Of a stretch of DNA of 64,000 bases, positions 58,651 to 64,000 are shown one piece after another. Made by a program: the position numbers and the translations under genes. The notes below the pieces were generated by a model. The model was not told the origin of the DNA. It made no database searches and saw only the letters and a list, made by a program, of their open reading frames with translations. Source of the stretch: Codonopsis lanceolata (Eukaryota; Streptophyta; Magnoliopsida; Asterales; Campanulaceae); contig CM028384.1 of the NCBI GenBank assembly GCA_013146195.2, forward strand, positions 74,003,990 through 74,067,989, in the 5' to 3' direction. How positions within the stretch are numbered: the first letter of the stretch is position 1; each line of letters starts with the position of its first letter.

Positions 58651-59109
58651 TTGAGTTCGTTTGGGTTCTGCTATTAATTTTATTTTATTTTCTAGAACGA
58701 AATTCGAATGTCTATTTAAATCTTCTTTTGAAAATTACGGAGTTTCTTTAATTTTTTAAATAGTTTACTATTTACCAAAATACCATCTTTATTCTCTTAA
58801 GTTACTTAACACTTCACCACGTATCCTTCTAAAAACATGATTAGATTGATTTTGAAAAGTCAAAAAATCAAAATGTAGCTTACATGTTAAAAAGATCACA
58901 GCTCCATTTCAATGATTTAAGTTAAAAATCTGCCCTTTTTCATTTTTTATTTATAAATTTTAAATTAGAAATACAAAATTATTTTACTACTTGATTATAA
59001 TTGGAAAGAAATATATAGAGAAATAAAAATACGATATTAAAAATTTTAACTTTATTTTTGTAAAATTATCATTCTCATATAATTGTCATCCTTTATGAGT
59101 ATTTAGTAC
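58651..59109. other. AT-rich intergenic DNA
   Basis: Nothing recognised. Confidence 0.4.
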
Positions 59110-59307
59110 CTCTGACTTAGGGGTAGTAAAATTTTATTTAGTCAATTGAGTTATCCAATATAATCATTAAAAAAAATACTTATTGGGTGTTATCTATTAA
59201 CACCCATTAGAGACTAATAACAAAATAGATAATTTATGGATATTAACCGGTTATCCATTGAGTTTATCCATTAATGTCATCACAACCATTTGGTTTATCA
59301 ACTAATG

Positions 59308-59570
59308 TCACCATCACCACCACCCGCCTCCGCACACTGCTGCCACTTCCCAACTTCAGGCAACCACCACCAATCACCATCACCCACTAACCACCGCCAC
59401 CAACGTCTGGCCACCACATGCCAACACCGCCCACTGTCGCTGCCACCACCATATGCCGCCAACCTCAGCTTCTGGCCACCACCTACCGTCGACATCTTCG
59501 CCACCGCCACCATCATTTGCCCCCAACCTCCGCCACCGGTTGTTGCCCATCGCTGCCACCACCACCATTA
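59308..59570. repeat. CCA/CCG trinucleotide-rich low-complexity block
   Basis: Irregular CACCACC, CCGCCAC and CATCACC runs. Every frame on both strands stays open and gives His/Pro or Gly/Trp-rich peptides, which is a composition artefact. Confidence 0.8.
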
Positions 59571-60506
59571 CTATATGTTCTTTACTTAAAAATGAAAATA
59601 AATAGAAATGGAACTTGTTATTAACAAGATTCGAACCTCTAGGCTAGACCCATTTTTGAAATTTATTTGAAAGTTTAATATAAATATAAACAAGTAATTA
59701 TAAAAGTTGTTGATTATTATGAACTTATTTATTATTTTGTTTTGGATTATTTATAATTATAATGAATATAAGTATTTAAATTTATTTATTTTTTGTATAT
59801 TGTAAAAATTGCACCCAAATTGCATCAACTTACTGGTACCGCACACTCTTCATTTACTTGTCAATTTCATTTTGTTAAATTAGCAGTTGGCTCCATTTCA
59901 TTTATTTATCTTAATATTTGTTGCTCCATTTCATTTGGTTTAAAACATATTTAGCTAAAAATTAAAAGTTGGCATGACAAAAAAGAAAACAAAGTCTACA
60001 CAAGTTTAATATGCATTTTTTTTAATAAAAATTCATGACCACAAAATATGCATTTTTTTAAATATTTGATGATTCATTTCATTTCATTAACTTTTAGTAG
60101 CCCATTAATAATAAAATGACATTTTTATGCCTCAATTTTTGAAAGTGGACTATTTAAGTGAAACATCTCGAAATGAAATAGTTGATTTTTTCCTCGGAAT
60201 GGAAGGAGTACATTGGTCTGATAGTCGTGGGTGTTTGTTAGTATAGTCGGAATGATTGGCTATTCACTACTTGCTGTCTTTTTTAATCTTTGCATATGTT
60301 ACTTTTTTTTATTTTACTATAATTTCTCTAATTTATTTGAAAAAACAAAAATATTTTATACCCAGCATGTGCCGAGACAACTGAACCATTTTGTGATATA
60401 GAGTTTCCTAGAAAGGTCCCCAAGCTATGGTTGTTTTACTTGCCAATTACAATTAACACAAGTTATGGTTGTGTTATTCTTTGAGGAGATGTTGTGTGAG
60501 TGCTCG

Positions 60507-60542
<36 letters not shown>
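60507..60542. repeat. Compound CA then TA microsatellite
   Basis: About ten CA units run directly into about nine TA units. Confidence 0.95.
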
Positions 60543-62026
60543 AAGTAAGCTTACAGCTAGTGTGTGTGTCTTTGATTAGTTTTGTGCGTGTCAGTGTGTT
60601 TATGTGTTTTTGTATAATTTTGTGCATATTTTTTTATGTGCTGTGATTAGTAAATAATGATATATATAGGAAGATAATACTCAAAAACAAATTAAAATAT
60701 GATGTTACTTATTGAGTATTTTCTGGATAATATCTATTTATTAATAGATATAATTGGATACTTACATATCCAATAAAACCTATTAACTATATTAGATAGA
60801 TAATGTTTTTATCCAAATTATCTGATAACACGCAATTACCACCCCTGCTCTGAGTCAACTTGTTAGTTTGCTAAGCTTGTTTGACTGTTTAACTTGTTAG
60901 TAAATCGGCAAGAAAATTAAAGTTGGACAAGTTTTTATTGCAAACAAGAAAGGAAAGGAGAATCCCACCAAGAAAATATATATGTGAAAGACCATATTGT
61001 TGAACTAGAATTAGAACTAGTAGGTGTTCCGTGCCGTGTGGCTTTACTCTTTTTTCTTTTAACGAATTGAAACAAAAATTTATGGTGGAACCACAAAGAC
61101 AGAAAAAATATATAATATATATTTAGACTAATTAGTGTCACGGGCCCCACCGAATAAAATAATTCCGTATTTATGTTCTCATTTAAAATGTACTCTTTTT
61201 AACTTATTATGCAAATTATAAAAGTGCTTGAATAATCACTAATTAAATACTAAGTAGCTATAATTTCAAGTTAATTCGATTGATAAATGTTATAAATTTG
61301 CATAACCACAAATTCAAAAGCCATTAAAGACATTGTGTTAAAACGGAGTTCCCTATGTTCGATTATTATTTATTAAACATACGAAATCACAAAATATATA
61401 AATAACTCTATCAAGTGCTTAAATAAATATTGTTATCTTTTAACTATCAATACGCTTAATCTCGTGGTCTTTTTATACATAACATGACCTATGTTTAATT
61501 ATTAAAAAATTACAACTTGCACAATAATTATATTTAAAAATTAACAACATAAGAGAGACAAACCATGCAAAAGTTTTAAAGAAATAATTACATGATTTAT
61601 TTTTTTTTGGTTCCCAAGATATCTTTAAACCTCAAAGCTTAAGACTACTCTTTGAGCACGGCCAGGCCACAAGAGAGCGATAAAGCTCTCCCTTCCAAAT
61701 TTGGGTTCTCATTGCTCGTATTCCAAACATATGGTTAAGCTAGAACTACTCAATTACCAGCTATTCTACACGCAATACAAATTTGTTTATTAAAGATTAT
61801 ATATTTTAATTTCTTTTGATTTCTTGTGCTTCTTATCTTTCAATAAAAGAAATAATTACATGAGATTCCTATGTTTAATTTTTTTTAATGATTTCATATG
61901 CCTTTTTATCTTTATAAGTTGCAGAATGCAGATTGTGTAACAACACATAGAATTGCCACATGTGAGAAATGAGATTGATCGGTTTGGAAATGTCATTTGA
62001 TCAAAATAAAAATAACAAAAACTTAG

Positions 62027-62162
62027 GTAAGACGGTCTTACAATCATCTTTTGACTTTTGTAAGACGGATCCTCTTTACTCAACCTACCGCGTGTTGATG
62101 TGTTGAGTTATGAGAGAGTGAGGCTTCGTCTTACGAATTAAGATCCGTAAGACCGACTTACA
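62027..62162. mobile_element. Small hairpin MITE with GTAAGACGGTCTTAC ends, copy 3
   Basis: GTAAGACGGTCTTACAATCA at the left, and CCGTAAGACCGACTTAC at the right. The middle contains CTCAACCTACCGCGTGTTGA, shared in degenerate form with 25260-25300. Confidence 0.7.
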
Positions 62163-62344
62163 AAAGACTTGCTCAATAAATATGACACTTGCTTAATTTT
62201 TTTCTTGGTTCGCCACTAATTAATTTTTGCCTTTCTTCAAAATATCAACTCTATTTTTCTTCCATCTTTTTGTTGATTGAACAACTTATGTATACTTGAT
62301 ACTCCCAAATCGATCAATAACATCCACGCTTGTCGCTTGGCCCC

Positions 62345-62500
62345 AAAAAAATGAGTCTAGATTTTTGTTACCAATCTTTTGTGCTCCTGTGTGTACTACT
62401 AATCGGACTAGGACACAAAAAATAAGTCTAGATTTCCGTTACCAATCTTTTGTGCTCCCGTGTGTATTACTAATCGGACTAGGACATGTGGATTATTTTT
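62345..62500. repeat. Tandem repeat, about 79-bp unit
   Basis: Two full copies of AAGTCTAGATTT(C/T)(C/T)GTTACC, AATCTTTTGTGCTCC and TACTAATCGGACTAGGACA, plus a partial third. Confidence 0.9.
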
Positions 62501-63039
62501 ACTACTAATCCGACTAGCGCACGTGAATTATTTTGACGAAGGATTTTTAGCGTTGGTTGGCTAACGGGTTGAGGAGCAAAATGAGGAATTCATTTAGATT
62601 TTGATGTGGAAAAATATTAAGTACCCAAAAATCTTATAAATTCATTGACAAACAAGAGGATAAGACGACGTCAAAGAAAAAACAACTAAGGAGAAGCAAC
62701 GGTGTTTCTCTCCTCAACCTGTTTGCTCACAACGTTAAAAAAATCTCCGTGAAGTAATGAACACGTGCTAGTCACACATGCAAAAATATAGAAGGTCTGG
62801 ACTCCAAAAAATCTTGAGAATAAATTACTCACAAATAATCTCAGGAGATTCAAAGCATAGACATAAAAATAAAAATAAAAATAAAAAAAAGGGTCTACCA
62901 TATGAAGCTTTTATGGAAGAACCAAAAAGTACTGAAATTGACATTAGTCAAGTTCTTTCGCTTTCTCCGTTGAGGATGCATAGGAGTATTTTTCAGTGAG
63001 TCATTCATTTTGGTCGATTGGGGAGTGAAAGTGGTAATA

Positions 63040-63296
63040 CTCCCCCGATCCCAAAATTATCGTTCTTTTTTTTTTTTCGTCCATTCCAAAATAATTGTTC
63101 AGTTTGAAATTTATCTTTTTAGAACATTATTTTTACCATTTTACCCTTACTTTTTCACTATACTTTAATTATGAGCCACATACACGTAAGCTTTAAAGGA
63201 AACTACACATTAAACCAATTTAAATAATCAAGTCAATTGTTTTTTCTTAATCTGTGCGCCAGGTCAACTAAGACGATAATTTAGGGACGAAGGGAG
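63040..63296. mobile_element. Stowaway MITE
   Basis: CTCCCCCGATCCCAAAATTA at the left and TTTAGGGACGAAGGGAG at the right lie between TA dinucleotides. The interior matches the 33163 copy closely. Confidence 0.9.
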
Positions 63297-63368
63297 TAGT
63301 AAATTAGTACTACAATAGATTATGTTTGTCGATGGATGAGATTGGAATCCGATCAGTCAAAATTATTA

Positions 63369-63617
63369 CTTCCTTCGTCCCTAAATTATTGTTTTTTTTA
63401 TCCGTCTCAAAATAATTATTTAATTTGAAACTTATTTTTTTAGAATATCACTTTTACCGCTTTATCATTACTTTTTTACCTTACTTTAATTATGAGCCAC
63501 ATACACATGAGCTTTAAAGGAAAGTACACATTAAACCAATATAAATAATCAAGTTAATTTGTTTTTCTTAATTCATATGTCGGGTAAACTAGGACAATAA
63601 TTTAGGGACGTAGGGAG
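63369..63617. mobile_element. Stowaway MITE, same orientation, 72 bp further on
   Basis: CTTCCTTCGTCCCTAAATTA at the left and TTTAGGGACGTAGGGAG at the right lie between TA dinucleotides. It is a separate insertion of the same family rather than a tandem duplication, because the 72-bp spacer is unrelated. Confidence 0.9.
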
Positions 63618-63649
63618 TATATGATTTGTTAAGAAATTATCAGATTTGG

Positions 63650-64000
63650 CTCAGATCAGATTATCTTTCGGATATTTAAAAGCTCGGCCCATACCCTAAA
63701 TTTTCGGATTCAGATTTTATTCGCTCCTAATTAAAGTACTGAATAAAATTAATATTGATGTATATTTACTTAATCAAATATTGAATAAAATTAAAAATTC
63801 ATATTTTTAAGTTTTAACTTACACAAACATGAATAATAATATTAGTAAGATCTTAGAGTTCGTCGGAAAATTCATATTTAGTAAAATTAATAATGATTAA
63901 TGACTAAAATTTCATAATTAGTAACTTTTATATGTATAATCTTAATATATTTTTTATCGGATCGAATCGATTGTTAACGGATTGGAACACCTTAATTTAT
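63650..64000 (-). repeat. Dispersed repeat, copy 2 (partner at 11430-11720)
   Basis: The complement contains GGTGTTCCAATCCGTTAACA, CATATAAAAGTTACTAATTA, TAGTCATTAATCATTATTAA and TCTAAGATCTTACTAATATT, in the order seen in copy 1. It runs off the window end. Confidence 0.75.

Larger units (their letters stand above)
59118..60847. mobile_element. hAT-like non-autonomous element with 8-bp duplication (7 of 8)
   Basis: CTCTGACT (59110-59117) and CTCTGAGT (60848-60855) flank termini TAGGGGTAGTAAAATT and complement CAGGGGTGGTAATT. Subterminal regions on both sides repeat TATCCA/TGGATA words. The interior has a CCACCA-rich low-complexity block (59308-59570), the likely remains of another Stowaway near 60195, and a CA/TA microsatellite. 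No transposase is present. Confidence 0.75.
60856..63039. other. AT-rich intergenic DNA with short repeats
   Basis: No gene is recognised. It holds the hairpin MITE at 62027-62162, the tandem repeat at 62345-62500 and an AAAAATA simple repeat at 62862-62888. Confidence 0.45.

Noticed and set aside
59290..59624. Overlapping open frames on both strands, His/Pro- and Gly/Trp-rich
   Set aside because: Open in all frames because the DNA is a CCA/CCG low-complexity block. No gene signals.
1..64000. CRISPR arrays, tRNA/rRNA genes, organellar DNA insertions, defence-type gene clusters
   Set aside because: I looked on both strands and saw no regular spacer-repeat pattern, no cloverleaf with A/B boxes and no organellar gene. 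The tandem arrays lack unique spacers.

Overview
This is plant nuclear DNA, most likely from an asterid eudicot. The evidence is spliceosomal GT-AG introns, AT-rich intergenic sequence, many stacked plant transposable elements, and two plant-specific genes. The sucrose-phosphate synthase protein resembles the tomato-type family A enzyme as I remember it, so the asterid placement is inference. There are no bacterial operons, CRISPR arrays or rRNA genes, and I recognise no tRNA genes.

Only two genes look intact. The first is a seven-exon, minus-strand gene (6699 down to 2938). It encodes a 510-residue receptor-like kinase of the calmodulin-binding CRCK3 type, with signal peptide, short Cys-containing ectodomain, membrane segment, Ser/Thr-Pro-rich linker and complete kinase. 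The second is a thirteen-exon, plus-strand gene (46769 to 57678). It encodes a 1045-residue family A sucrose-phosphate synthase. The three regulatory serines known in spinach are all present at a constant offset, and so are the E-x7-E glycosyltransferase motif and the C-terminal phosphatase-like domain. The two genes have no evident functional link.

The rest is mainly a graveyard of mobile elements, many with resolvable target-site duplications (TSDs). From left to right: an LTR split by a Pack-MULE that carries a captured host exon (1-2243); the CRCK3 gene; a MULE with a perfect 9-bp TSD (8957-10702); a run of MULE-like elements with internal GATGC-rich arrays (12763-17050); a small Copia-type LTR element without gag-pol (17081-21404) that carries a VDAC porin cDNA fragment and was later hit by a MITE in its 5' LTR and a 1.8-kb solo LTR in its interior; another solo LTR (22142-23143); Harbinger-type MITEs; AT-rich repeats; an internally deleted hAT element with a BED-finger remnant (30964-33060); Stowaway-type MITEs; a Helitron (39856-41264, minus); a Harbinger-type element (41288-42249); an LTR (43421-44035); the SPS gene; another hAT element (59118-60847); and two Stowaway MITEs and a dispersed repeat at the right edge.

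I found no new multi-gene system. The items most worth checking are the two independent host-gene captures (a BPP-like exon in a MULE, VDAC in an LTR element), the four-layer insertion order at 17-21 kb, and the family of MULE-like elements whose interiors each hold a different degenerate GATGC/GGGCATC tandem array.
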